DNA of 64,000 nucleotides, from positions 1-64,000 of the forward strand of contig NZ_WPZL01000001.1 in the NCBI RefSeq assembly GCF_013031245.1, written 5' to 3'. The first letter of the stretch is position 1; every line of letters begins with the position of its first letter. The notes under the pieces are model-generated. The model saw only the letters and a program-made list of their open reading frames with translations. It ran no database searches and was not told the DNA's origin. This DNA comes from Ruegeria lacuscaerulensis. Its GTDB lineage: Bacteria > Pseudomonadota > Alphaproteobacteria > Rhodobacterales > Rhodobacteraceae. This document shows, in pieces, positions 8,442 through 16,635 of this stretch. Position numbers and translations under genes: made by a program.

Positions 8442-10157
8442 TTAGCCCTTGATCAGACCCATGCTTTCCAGCTTGAGCAGGACCTGATGGGCGCAGTTAT
8501 CGACGTCCACATTCTCGGTTTCGACGCTCAGTTCTGGCTTCTGCGGCACATCGTAAGGGTCTGAAATTCCGGTGAATTCCTTGATCTTGCCCTCACGTGC
8601 CAGCTTGTACAGGCCCTTGCGGTCGCGGCGTTCGCATTCCTCAATGCTGGTGGCAACGTGGACTTCGCAGAAGGCACCGAACTGTTCGATCTCTTCCCGA
8701 ACGGCACGGCGGGTGGTGGCGTAGGGCGCGATCGGAGCACAGATTGCGATACCACCATTCTTGGTGATCTCGCTGGCCACGTAACCGATGCGACGGATGT
8801 TCAGGTCGCGGTGCTCTTTCGAGAAGCCCAGTTCAGAGGACAGGTTTTTACGCACGATGTCACCATCCAGCAACGTCACCGGACGGCCACCCATCTCCAT
8901 CAGCTTGACCATAAGGGCGTTGGCGATGGTTGATTTACCCGAACCCGAGAAACCGGTGAAGAAAACAGTAAAGCCCTGCTGGCTGCGCGGCGGCTTGGTC
9001 TTGCGCAGTTCGGAGACAACCTCGGGGAAGCTGAACCAATCCGGGATTTCCAGACCTTCGGACAGACGGCGGCGCAGTTCGGTACCTGAGATGTTCAGGA
9101 TCGTGACGTTTTCCTTGTCTTCGATCTCGTCATTCGGTTCGTACTGAGCGCGTTCCTGCACATAGACCATGTGTTTGAAATCGACCATTTCCACACCGAT
9201 TTCATCCTGGAACTGGCGGAACAGGTCCTGTGCGTCATAGGGGCCGTAGAAATCTTCACCAGCCGAGTTCTTGCCCGGACCGGCGTGGTCGCGGCCAACG
9301 ATGAAGTGGGTACAGCCGTGATTGGCGCGGATCAGGCCGTGCCAGACCGCCTCACGCGGGCCAGCCATGCGCATCGCCAGGTTCAACAGCGACATCGAGG
9401 TGGTCGAGGCCGGGTATTTGTCGAGCACAGCCTCATAGCAGCGTACGCGTGTGAAATGGTCCACATCGCCCGGTTTTGTCATGCCGACAACCGGGTGGAT
9501 CAGCAGGTTGGCCTGTGCTTCTTTCGCGGCGCGGAAGGTCAGTTCCTGGTGCGCGCGGTGCAGCGGGTTGCGGGTCTGGAACGCAACGATGCGGCGCCAG
9601 CCCAGTTTGCGGAAATAGGCGCGCAACTCGTTCGGAGTGTCGCGACGACCGCGGAAGTCATAGTGAATGGGTTGCTGGATACCGACTACGGGGCCGCCCA
9701 GATAAACCTTGCCTGCGACGTTGTGAAGGTAGTTTACGGCGGGGTGCGCATCGTCATCGGCGCCAAAAACCTTTTCCGCCTCGCGCGCCTTGTTCGGGGT
9801 CCAGCGGTCGGTCACCGTCATGGTGCCCAGAATGACGCCTTCCTGATCGCGCAGCGCGATGTCCTGACCCAGCTCGATGGTCTCGGCGAACTCTTCGCTG
9901 ACGTCCAAGGTGATCGGCATCGGCCACAGGGTGCCGTCGGCCAGGCGCAAATTTTCGACGACGTTGTCGTAATCGGCCTCGGACAGGAAGCCTTTGAGCG
10001 GGTTGAAGCCGCCGTTCATCAGCAGTTCGAGATCGCAAATCTGACGCGGGCTCAGGTCCCAGCTGGTCAGGTCGGCGGCTTCTACTTTCAGTTTCTGAGC
10101 CGACTCGTACGAGACATAAAGTTCAGAGATCGGAGCCAGATTGCTTAACATCGTCAT
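8442..10157 (-). CDS. Bifunctional sulfate adenylyltransferase / APS kinase
   Basis: A 571-residue fusion that makes APS from sulfate and ATP and then phosphorylates it to PAPS. The N-terminal PUA-like domain is followed by the ATP sulfurylase core with RNPLHRAHQEL and GRDHAGPGKN, the nucleotide-binding motifs. A C-terminal APS kinase domain of about 180 residues starts near residue 390 with the P-loop TGFSGSGKST. The ATG at 10157, near AGAGAAT, gives the family N terminus (LAPISELYVSYESA); upstream in-frame sequence is not protein-like. It stands alone, so PAPS reductase and sulfite reductase lie elsewhere. It supplies activated sulfate for cysteine synthesis or sulfation. Confidence 0.96.
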   Translation of the reverse strand: MTMLSNLAPISELYVSYESAQKLKVEAADLTSWDLSPRQICDLELLMNGGFNPLKGFLSEADYDNVVENLRLADGTLWPMPITLDVSEEFAETIELGQDIALRDQEGVILGTMTVTDRWTPNKAREAEKVFGADDDAHPAVNYLHNVAGKVYLGGPVVGIQQPIHYDFRGRRDTPNELRAYFRKLGWRRIVAFQTRNPLHRAHQELTFRAAKEAQANLLIHPVVGMTKPGDVDHFTRVRCYEAVLDKYPASTTSMSLLNLAMRMAGPREAVWHGLIRANHGCTHFIVGRDHAGPGKNSAGEDFYGPYDAQDLFRQFQDEIGVEMVDFKHMVYVQERAQYEPNDEIEDKENVTILNISGTELRRRLSEGLEIPDWFSFPEVVSELRKTKPPRSQQGFTVFFTGFSGSGKSTIANALMVKLMEMGGRPVTLLDGDIVRKNLSSELGFSKEHRDLNIRRIGYVASEITKNGGIAICAPIAPYATTRRAVREEIEQFGAFCEVHVATSIEECERRDRKGLYKLAREGKIKEFTGISDPYDVPQKPELSVETENVDVDNCAHQVLLKLESMGLIKG

Positions 10158-10374
10158 GGGAATTCTCTTGTCAAAGTGAGGTTTTGCCAGTGATTCAGGG
10201 GCGTTTGCGGGGCATTTGCCCCGATCAGTGATCGAAGTCCATATACATTCATGAAACAAAGGACGATATGCGCGGTTTTTTCCCGGATTGGAAGGATTTT
10301 CCGGTATGTGCGACAATTCACGACTGTAATCCTTCTGACCGGGCGCAATTCGACCGGATTTTATGAGGGTGTTC

Positions 10375-12045
10375 CTATGCCGCTTTTTCCGCGAGCAGAT
10401 CTGCGGCGTTCGTGACTGGCAGGGCCGGAATCGGACGGGTAACGCCGCGCAGGTTGAAGGATTGCAAACGGCTGAGGTCACTGTCGTGCCCCGCAGCATG
10501 CAGCAATTCGGCAGAGACCAGAAGTTCTACACCCAGTTCCTTGGTTTGCCCCTCAAGCCGGCTGGCCACGTTTACCGCATCTCCGATGATCGTGTGCGCA
10601 GCATGGCCAGCGGCGCCGATCTCGCCCAATACCAGATCGCCCAGATGCAGACCCATCCCGATACGTACTCGGGAGCTGCCCTCAGCTTCAAGCTGCAGAT
10701 TGAACCTCTGAAGGGCGCGGCTGACATCGGCGGCAGCCTTCAATCCGGCACGGGCCGAGCTTTCCGCATCGGTCGTCTCGAAGACGGCCAGCAGCCCGTC
10801 GCCCATATACTTGTCGACCACGCCCCCGTCAGCCGTGATTGCCGGGACGATCGCGTCAAAGAACCGGTTCAGCAGGAACACAATGTCATAGGGAAGCTGG
10901 CCTGTGGTCCGCGACGTAAAACCGCGCATATCCAGAAACAGAACCGCAAGCTGCCGTTCCTGACCCTGGCTGGCATGAGCCCGGCTGCGCCCGCCTTCGG
11001 GACGGAACATGCGATAGGCCGTCAGCGGTTCGGTAGGGCGGATCTGACAAGCCAACCGCGCGCCTTTGGGGGCGCTGACAGCGGCAAGACTGCGCGCTTC
11101 GACCTCGGAGGGGGCAGGTAGCTGATCTGCTCCATCTTCGACAATAACGCGGCACGTGGTGCAGCGGCCCTTGCCTCCGCACAGAGCCGTATGAGGAACT
11201 CCATTGGCCTGTGAAATTTCAAGCAGCGTCATGCCCTTTTCCGCCACCACTTCGGGGCCTTCGACATATTTCACCCGTACTGAGTGTCTGCGGCGCCACA
11301 GCTTGCGGAATACAAAGACCGACAACGACACGCCCAATGCCGCCCAAAATGCCATCAGCGCGTTGTCCTTGACGCTGAACAGGGCCTGAAACTCTTCGGG
11401 AGATGGCCAGTTATAGTGCTCGATATACTGTTCGCGCAGGAAGGGGTCAGCGAAATCGGCCCAGATGCGTCGCCCTTCGGTCAGCAGTCCGGCCAATGCA
11501 AAGGTCGGGATGAACACAGCCAGACCAATCAGGTACGGTACCGTTTTCGACCACCAGCGGGTCAGTCGCAACCACATATGCAGGCCGATGCAGCTGTGCA
11601 CCCACACCACTAACACCAGCAGGCTCTGCATCCAGACCGCTGTACTGGGCCACATCAGGATGATGATGTAACCCATTTCATCATTCACATCGAAAACTTC
11701 GTGCGCAAAGCGCGTCTGCACGATGTGTGAGATCAGTTGCAACGGGATCAGCAGACCCAGAATGATCTGCAATCCGGTGCTGAACGGCATGCGCAGCGTT
11801 CTGCGCTGGCTGATGGAATACAGCGCCAGCCCGGCATGAAGGAGCAATGCGACGTACAGGACAACGCTGATGATATCGTGCCGGGTTACGGCCTTGCGCC
11901 CGTCCTGCATGCCATGCAGGTAATCGGTGTGGAACAGGCCCAGCCCGATATTGATGAAGTGAAAGAAGGCAAAGGTGAACAGCACCAGGCCGCTCCCGAT
12001 TCTGAGCCGGGTTGCCCAGTTGCCTTGCCATAAAACGCTTTTCAA
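10375..12045 (-). CDS. Membrane adenylate/guanylate cyclase with 2Fe-2S ferredoxin domain
   Basis: A 556-residue three-part protein. Residues 1-250 are membrane helices resembling the diheme cytochrome b anchor of succinate dehydrogenase, with intramembrane histidines at 29, 70, 107, 150 and 156 that could ligate heme. A plant-type ferredoxin domain follows (about 255-345) with Cys 289, 295, 298 and 333 (C-x5-C-x2-C-x34-C). The class III cyclase domain (about 365-545) has metal Asp 372 (FLDMRGFT) and Asp 416 (DKYMGDG) and the transition-state pair Asn 492/Arg 496 (NVASR), so it should be active. The architecture resembles the redox-responsive diheme-B cyclase CyaC described in Sinorhizobium meliloti. 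Sensing of quinone or respiratory redox state, with output as cAMP, is inference. Confidence 0.92.
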   Translation of the reverse strand: MKSVLWQGNWATRLRIGSGLVLFTFAFFHFINIGLGLFHTDYLHGMQDGRKAVTRHDIISVVLYVALLLHAGLALYSISQRRTLRMPFSTGLQIILGLLIPLQLISHIVQTRFAHEVFDVNDEMGYIIILMWPSTAVWMQSLLVLVVWVHSCIGLHMWLRLTRWWSKTVPYLIGLAVFIPTFALAGLLTEGRRIWADFADPFLREQYIEHYNWPSPEEFQALFSVKDNALMAFWAALGVSLSVFVFRKLWRRRHSVRVKYVEGPEVVAEKGMTLLEISQANGVPHTALCGGKGRCTTCRVIVEDGADQLPAPSEVEARSLAAVSAPKGARLACQIRPTEPLTAYRMFRPEGGRSRAHASQGQERQLAVLFLDMRGFTSRTTGQLPYDIVFLLNRFFDAIVPAITADGGVVDKYMGDGLLAVFETTDAESSARAGLKAAADVSRALQRFNLQLEAEGSSRVRIGMGLHLGDLVLGEIGAAGHAAHTIIGDAVNVASRLEGQTKELGVELLVSAELLHAAGHDSDLSRLQSFNLRGVTRPIPALPVTNAADLLAEKAA

Positions 12046-12109
12046 TCAAGCCACCCGCAGTCACCACGCTCGTCTATTGAGTCTGGTACGGGCGGACAAT
12101 GGGGTCAAG

Positions 12110-12571
12110 CTAAGGTTCAGTGTATTGCGGAGTCCACGCGGTTGGCGGGCTGTCCACGTAAATGATGTCAGGGGACGTGTTGAAAAGAACAATATGGCTC
12201 AATTCTGGGCGGGAGCGCGAGCTATACAGCAAACCGTCCGCACCCTTTTCTCTGGCGTGGTCAGAAAAATTCCACGTCGGAGATGTTCCGTGTGAGTTGA
12301 AAAAGTCCTGCCAAATGATTGTGGCGTTGCGCTGACCTCGCAAGTCTACCAGTTGAGCGCCGGATATCTGCGCCTGCTGTATCACCCGCGGCGGGTCACA
12401 GGCCGAAACGTAGCGCCGTATGGCGACCCCGGCACCTTCTGCGCTGAGCGAGGCATAAACGGCCGTCTGACCCGAGTAATGAAAACGCCCCTCGGGCGCC
12501 CGCGCAGGGGCCAGAGGGGCGTCAGCTTGTGACAGGAACAGAATTCTCCAGACCGGGCCGGAGAATTCCAT
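12110..12571 (-). CDS. RES-domain protein (putative NAD+ phosphorylase-type)
   Basis: A 153-residue protein covering almost only a RES domain. Recognisable parts are EGRFHYSGQTAVYASLSAEG (about 27-46), with Arg 29, Tyr 39 and Glu 45, and DGLLYSSRSRPELSHIVLF (about 112-130) with the serine region. RES proteins of toxin-antitoxin modules degrade NAD+ and normally sit beside an Xre/MbcA antitoxin; none is visible here. The gene starts 7 bp after the trxB stop, so both are probably co-transcribed. A 9-bp inverted repeat with a 20-base loop (12485-12522) lies in its 5' coding part and may dampen readthrough. It may be a non-toxin subfamily with a housekeeping role; that is inference. Confidence 0.75.
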   Translation of the reverse strand: MEFSGPVWRILFLSQADAPLAPARAPEGRFHYSGQTAVYASLSAEGAGVAIRRYVSACDPPRVIQQAQISGAQLVDLRGQRNATIIWQDFFNSHGTSPTWNFSDHAREKGADGLLYSSRSRPELSHIVLFNTSPDIIYVDSPPTAWTPQYTEP

Positions 12572-12578
12572 CTTCGGA

Positions 12579-13520
12579 TCAATCCTGCTCGGCCAGGAAG
12601 CGTTCCGCGTCCAGCGCGGCCATGCAACCCATCCCGGCGCTGGTGACGGCCTGACGATAAATGTGGTCGGTCAGGTCACCCGCCGCAAACACGCCCGGAA
12701 CCGAGGTCTCAGTCGAGCCCGGCTTGGTCACGACATAACCGCCCATATGGGTTTCCAGCGAATCCTTGACGAGTTCGTTGGCCGGCGCGTGACCGATGGC
12801 CACAAAAACCCCCTTACACGGGATTTCAGTAACCTCGCCGGTTTTCACATGCTTGACGCGCACACCTTCAACACCCAGTGGCGCTTCGGTGCCGACTACC
12901 TCTTCCAGCTCGTGGAACCACAGGGGTACAATCTTTTCATTCTTCAGCAGGCGATCCTGCAGGATTTTCTCAGCCCGCAGCTCATCGCGCCGGTGAATCA
13001 GGGTTACCTTGCTTGCAAAATTTGTCAGGAACAGTGCCTCTTCGACTGCGGTGTTGCCGCCACCGATCACCACGATTTCCTGCCCGCGATAGAAGAAGCC
13101 ATCACAGGTGGCACAGGCCGAAACGCCAAAACCCTTGAACTTCTCTTCCGAGGGCAAGCCCAGCCATTTCGCGCGCGCACCAGTGGCCAGAATGACCGCG
13201 TCAGCGGTGTAGACCGTGCCGCTGTCGCCCTTGGCTGTGAACGGACGCTTGCTGATGTCCAAATCACCGATGATGTCGCCGATGACTTCACATCCCATCG
13301 CCTTGGCGTGGTCCTGCATCTTGATCATCAGGTCAGGGCCCTGAACCTCGGTGAAGCCGGGGTAATTCTCGACGTCGGTTGTGGTGGTAAGCTGACCACC
13401 GGGTTCGATGCCCTGAACCAGAATCGGCTCCAGCATCGCACGGCTGGCATAAACGCCTGCTGTATAACCGGCCGGTCCCGAACCGATGATCAGAACCTTG
13501 GTATGTCGTGTTTCGGCCAT
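12579..13520 (-). CDS. trxB: Thioredoxin-disulfide reductase
   Basis: A 313-residue FAD flavoprotein that reduces thioredoxin with NADPH. The FAD motif is IIGSGPAGYTAGVYASRA at residues 10-27, the redox pair is in CATCDGFF near 138, the NADPH-binding motif GGGNTAVEEALFL follows near 155, and the late FAD motif GVFAAGDLTD is near 275. Length is standard. It is transcribed divergently from the Lrp-family gene across a 226-bp gap holding two copies of TATTGCGCA, and the RES gene follows closely. Confidence 0.97.
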   Translation of the reverse strand: MAETRHTKVLIIGSGPAGYTAGVYASRAMLEPILVQGIEPGGQLTTTTDVENYPGFTEVQGPDLMIKMQDHAKAMGCEVIGDIIGDLDISKRPFTAKGDSGTVYTADAVILATGARAKWLGLPSEEKFKGFGVSACATCDGFFYRGQEIVVIGGGNTAVEEALFLTNFASKVTLIHRRDELRAEKILQDRLLKNEKIVPLWFHELEEVVGTEAPLGVEGVRVKHVKTGEVTEIPCKGVFVAIGHAPANELVKDSLETHMGGYVVTKPGSTETSVPGVFAAGDLTDHIYRQAVTSAGMGCMAALDAERFLAEQD

Positions 13521-13672
13521 GGTACCCCCAACTCGAACTGCCTGAAACGGGCCTGCGGCCCCTAGCGGACGGATATAGCGACCACCGGGCCGGGCTTAAA
13601 GCCCCTTCCTGTTCCGCATCCATTATTCCCCCTGCGAATAGCGTTTAAAAAAAGGACATTGAAAATAAACAA

Positions 13673-13702
13673 TATTGCGCAAGGGCGAAAGATTATTGCG
13701 CA
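13673..13702. promoter_or_regulatory. Direct repeat TATTGCGCA, candidate Lrp/AsnC operator
   Basis: Two copies of TATTGCGCA (13673-13681 and 13694-13702) start 21 bp apart, two helical turns, and each contains the near-palindrome TTGCGCAA/ATTGCGCAT. They lie about 45-75 bp before the Lrp-type start and between it and divergent trxB. The spacing suits a dimeric or octameric Lrp regulator; autoregulation is inferred. Confidence 0.5.
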
Positions 13703-13746
13703 TATTCCGGGTGCTGATATAACAACCGAAAAATCAGGAGCATTTG

Positions 13747-14247
13747 ATGGTCGCGACACGGCTGGATGAGATTGACCGCAAGATTCTGGCAGAATTGCAG
13801 GCAGACGGTCGTATGACCAATGTCGAACTGGCAAAGCGCGTTGGGATTTCTGCGCCGCCTTGCCTGCGGCGCGTGCGTACGTTGGAAGAATCCGGACTGA
13901 TCCGGGGCTACCACGCCGAAGTGAATTCTCGCGAATTGGGATTTGAGGTTCAGGTGTTTGCGATGGTCGGCCTGGAAAGTCAGGCCGAATCCGAGTTGAG
14001 CGCTTTTGAAGAACGCTGCCGCGAATGGCCTCTGGTCCGGGAATGTCACATGCTGAACGGCGAGGTGGATTTTATCCTGAAATGCGTAGCACCGGATCTC
14101 AGTAGCTTTCAGCAATTTCTGACGGGCGAACTGCTGACCACGCCAAACGTAGCCAGCGTCAAGACCTCGCTTGTTATCCGCGGCGCAAAAGACGAGCCCG
14201 GCGTTCCTTTCGACGTTCTGGAAGAACGAATGAGCCGGACGGCGTGA
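13747..14247 (+). CDS. Lrp/AsnC family transcriptional regulator
   Basis: A 166-residue regulator. An N-terminal winged helix-turn-helix (LDEIDRKILAELQADGR, then VELAKRVGISAPPCLRRVRT, about residues 5-50) is followed by the RAM/AsnC ligand-binding domain (LGFEVQVFAMVGLES onwards). The effector is probably an amino acid but cannot be named. The ATG at 13747 follows AGGAG at ideal spacing; a TTG one codon earlier is possible. It is divergent from trxB, with paired repeats between them, which suggests autoregulation and perhaps control of trxB. Confidence 0.93.
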   Translation: MVATRLDEIDRKILAELQADGRMTNVELAKRVGISAPPCLRRVRTLEESGLIRGYHAEVNSRELGFEVQVFAMVGLESQAESELSAFEERCREWPLVRECHMLNGEVDFILKCVAPDLSSFQQFLTGELLTTPNVASVKTSLVIRGAKDEPGVPFDVLEERMSRTA

Positions 14248-14363
14248 ACATCATCCGCTTTGGATGTTGTTTTGTTGCTGGCAGAAAGGCTGCCACCGTC
14301 AGTGATAGTATCCAACTTATTATCAGCTGCATAATGCCCCCACATAGCAGTACTTGTTAAGAA

Positions 14364-15146
14364 TTAAGCGGTTATCGCATTAATCTCTCCATCCCCGGCA
14401 CGCGGCAGGATCAACGGCCCAAAATCGTTCAGCGAATCGACATGGGCAAAAAGGTTCAGATATATCGACCGTAAAGAGTGGCTGATCATCCGAACCGCGT
14501 TCACACCGGGGTGATACGTTTCAAATTGTAGTCCGTCGACGTTAATAACCGAGTGGCGTTTCAGGCAAATATGAAACAGCTCAATCGGTGTCGGAGGCAG
14601 CGTTTCGATAACGCTCATCCCGTCCTGAAACTCGTTCACGGGTGTCAGGACCTGCTCATCGCCATACAGATGGCGCAGATGGGCCGGAGTTCCCAGAATA
14701 CGGGCTGCAGGTCCGGCGATCACTCCTGACATTGGTTTCTGCATTCCGAAAGTGTCGGCCATGATCCGCGTCAAGGGGCGCGTGCACCCCCTCGAATCCG
14801 CGCGTCCCGGAATCAGAGTAACCGAGCCCTTCCACAATACGGTTTCAGATGAGCCGTCCTGTGTCTGAACGGTGTCGCCGGGCAGCAGGTCTTCGATCGC
14901 CATCGGTCCCTGGGCGGTTTCGACCAGTGACCCCCGCGTAAATGCGCAAAATGCGTCTTCGAACATTGGCAGAGCGGGCGCGATATGCCGTGTCTGTGCA
15001 ACATCGCCGTTGGGCATCAGCGCACTGACCTCATAGCGCCTGAGCTGCGCCTTAGGTTTTGTCGTCCTCTTCTGTCCGTCGCGCAGCAAAGCCGTTGTTT
15101 CATACGCGTTTCTGGCCGCTCGCGAAAACGAATGTGGAATAGGCAT
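14364..15146 (-). CDS. Hint (hedgehog/intein-like) domain protein
   Basis: A 260-residue protein with a Hint_2-type domain common in Roseobacter-group genomes. The start of the domain is AFTRGSLVETAQGPMAIEDL (about 69-88), then LPGDTVQTQDGS, and the end is KRHSVINVDGLQFETYHPG (about 207-225). The position of the Hint nucleophile, a Cys in inteins, is Ala here with a Cys one residue earlier, so self-cleavage is doubtful. Many relatives are at the end of secreted RTX-type proteins, but this one has no repeats or signal peptide. It follows the Lrp gene convergently. Biological role is unknown. Confidence 0.8.
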   Translation of the reverse strand: MPIPHSFSRAARNAYETTALLRDGQKRTTKPKAQLRRYEVSALMPNGDVAQTRHIAPALPMFEDAFCAFTRGSLVETAQGPMAIEDLLPGDTVQTQDGSSETVLWKGSVTLIPGRADSRGCTRPLTRIMADTFGMQKPMSGVIAGPAARILGTPAHLRHLYGDEQVLTPVNEFQDGMSVIETLPPTPIELFHICLKRHSVINVDGLQFETYHPGVNAVRMISHSLRSIYLNLFAHVDSLNDFGPLILPRAGDGEINAITA

Positions 15147-15479
15147 CTTTATTCCGTCCCTTCTAATGTCCGCTCAAACTGGATGAAACTTGCGAACAAG
15201 CCAGCCTGACCAGGTTCTTTCTTTGTATTGAATGAAAGGGCGACCACAGGGCGACTGTCGAACCGACGCCGCGACGGGATGAAATTTCGCTCACCTTTGG
15301 TCAACATGTTGACCCCCCAGACAAACTCACAACAACGCAGGCGAAAATTGCCTACGACCACACGCTCCGAAAACTGACCGCCAAAAAAACAGGCGGCGAT
15401 TCACACAACGGATCGGAGCACCCTCCGATGTGCGTCTTAGCCCAAGGAACCGGCAGCTTGGTTCATTGGGCGTTTGCGA
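15147..15479. other. Gene-poor stretch with hairpins
   Basis: No convincing protein gene. It should contain the promoter of the leftward Hint gene. Near the right end are two hairpins: a perfect 7-bp stem ATCGGAG/CTCCGAT with a 4-base loop at 15412-15429, and an 11-bp stem with one mismatch, CCCAAGGAACC/GGTTCATTGGG, at 15441-15470. Neither is followed by a T tract. They lie just downstream of the 42-residue ORF and could be its 3' end or part of a small RNA. Confidence 0.4.
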
Positions 15480-15608
15480 TCAGACCCGAGTCGCCAGGCG
15501 GCGTGCGACTCTGACCGAAGTACTGGAAACCCGTTTCCATGGCATCTCCAGTTCCTGCTCTCTGGCGGCCGCGACAACGGCGTAGAGAAAGCGAAATTTT
15601 AACTTCAT
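15480..15608 (-). CDS. Small basic ORF, 42 residues, unknown
   Basis: A candidate small protein beginning MKLKFRFLYAVVAAAREQ and ending in a basic, Arg-rich tail (SVRVARRLATRV). The ATG at 15608 is preceded by GCAGGA with 7-base spacing, a good ribosome-binding site, which is why the short form is preferred over a 116-residue reading. The N terminus is amphipathic and MPWKR sits in the middle. I do not recognise a named family. It is flanked by hairpins on both sides. Alternative: no protein and only a structured RNA. Confidence 0.45.
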   Translation of the reverse strand: MKLKFRFLYAVVAAAREQELEMPWKRVSSTSVRVARRLATRV

Positions 15609-15627
15609 TTTAGTGTCCTGCTCGTTT

Positions 15628-15691
15628 GGGGCCTGACGCCCCGTTTCCTCTGAGGCCTTAATGTGCCGTGCTAATACGGCGGTGATAAGGC
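15628..15691 (-). other. Structured leader before the 42-residue ORF
   Basis: Two hairpins lie upstream of the small ORF in the leftward transcript: GGGGC/GCCCC with a CTGAC loop (15628-15642) and a longer two-part stem, GCCTTA/TAAGGC enclosing GCCGT/ACGGC (15655-15691). The GGGGC hairpin ends about 20 bases before the ATG. Whether it is a regulatory leader or part of a small RNA is unknown. The rest to 15876 holds no gene. Confidence 0.4.
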
Positions 15692-15876
15692 TGATCCGGG
15701 ATGAATTCAGGACAAACGAAGGTAGGCAGTTCCTTTTTCTTAACGTTGTCGCACCCTGCTGGAGAATCGGTCGATAAGCACCTGAGAGCGGACAATAAAA
15801 TTGAAGTTCTTGCGACTCAGATAAACACAAGAAATGTGGCAGAAAAGCGGCGAAATTGCCTTATTTCGGTCTGATC

Positions 15877-16635
15877 CTATAGTTTTATGGCGGAAATCAG
15901 GCGGCCATAGTCCGCTTCTTTGGTGTGGGTTGACCTACGGTAAGAGTAGAATCTGTCAGGGTCCGAATAGGTACAATGACGCGTCCATTCTGCTTGACCG
16001 ACCCCGGCCTGCCGCAATTTGTGTAATCCAAACGAGGGCAGATCGAATTGCAGCCTGTCGCCATTCCCGTTTGCGAAAAACCGCAGGTTATCCGGAGAAT
16101 CCGCCACGAAGTCGTCCAGAAATTCGGGTCCAACCTCATAGGCACGTTGCGAGATTGTGGGGCCGATCACTGCCACAGTGTTTTGGCGTTTTGCCCCCAA
16201 CGTTTCCATTGCGTCGAGCGTGGCCTCAAGTACTCCGTCCAGCGCGCCCCGCCATCCGGCATGCGCGGCCCCGATCACGTTTGCGTCAATATCGGCGAAC
16301 AGCACCGGCTGGCAGTCTGCCGTGAGGATCGTTAGGGCCAGACCCGGAGTTGCCGTTACAACAGCGTCTGCTTGAGGTTTTTCGCCCGAGATCGGACCGT
16401 CCACGGTCACAACGGTTGGTGAATGCACCTGGTGAACGCCGATCAGAGCTTCGGGGGCGACGTCCATCGCGTCCGCCACTCTGCTACGATTCACTGTGAC
16501 TGCTTCGGTTTGGTCAGAGGATCCATAGCCGCAGTTAAGGCCCGCGAAAATACCTGACGAAGCGCCTCCGCGGCGGCTGAAGAACCCGTGGCGCACGGGC
16601 GATAGCAGGTCCGAGGTCAGAATTTCCAGTGTCAT
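15877..16635 (-). CDS. pgeF: Peptidoglycan editing factor PgeF (YfiH/multicopper polyphenol oxidase family)
   Basis: A 252-residue member of the YfiH family. PgeF in E. coli removes wrongly incorporated L-Ser from the peptidoglycan stem peptide precursor. Metal/active-site motifs are GVHQVHS near residue 66, TADCQPVLFAD near 105 and GAAHAGWRG near 122, with the characteristic His and Cys residues. Older annotations call it laccase or polyphenol oxidase. Its ATG overlaps the stop of the methyltransferase gene as ATGA, making it the last gene of lgt-midA-pgeF. Confidence 0.93.
   Translation of the reverse strand: MTLEILTSDLLSPVRHGFFSRRGGASSGIFAGLNCGYGSSDQTEAVTVNRSRVADAMDVAPEALIGVHQVHSPTVVTVDGPISGEKPQADAVVTATPGLALTILTADCQPVLFADIDANVIGAAHAGWRGALDGVLEATLDAMETLGAKRQNTVAVIGPTISQRAYEVGPEFLDDFVADSPDNLRFFANGNGDRLQFDLPSFGLHKLRQAGVGQAEWTRHCTYSDPDRFYSYRRSTHTKEADYGRLISAIKL

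Noticed and set aside
12485..12522. 9-bp inverted repeat (ACGCCCCTC/GAGGGGCGT) as terminator
   Set aside because: It lies inside the RES coding region without a T tract; attenuation is possible but cannot be claimed.
14364..15146. Functional intein or hedgehog autoprocessing
   Set aside because: The nucleophile position is Ala and no flanking extein is present, so only a Hint-like domain is annotated.
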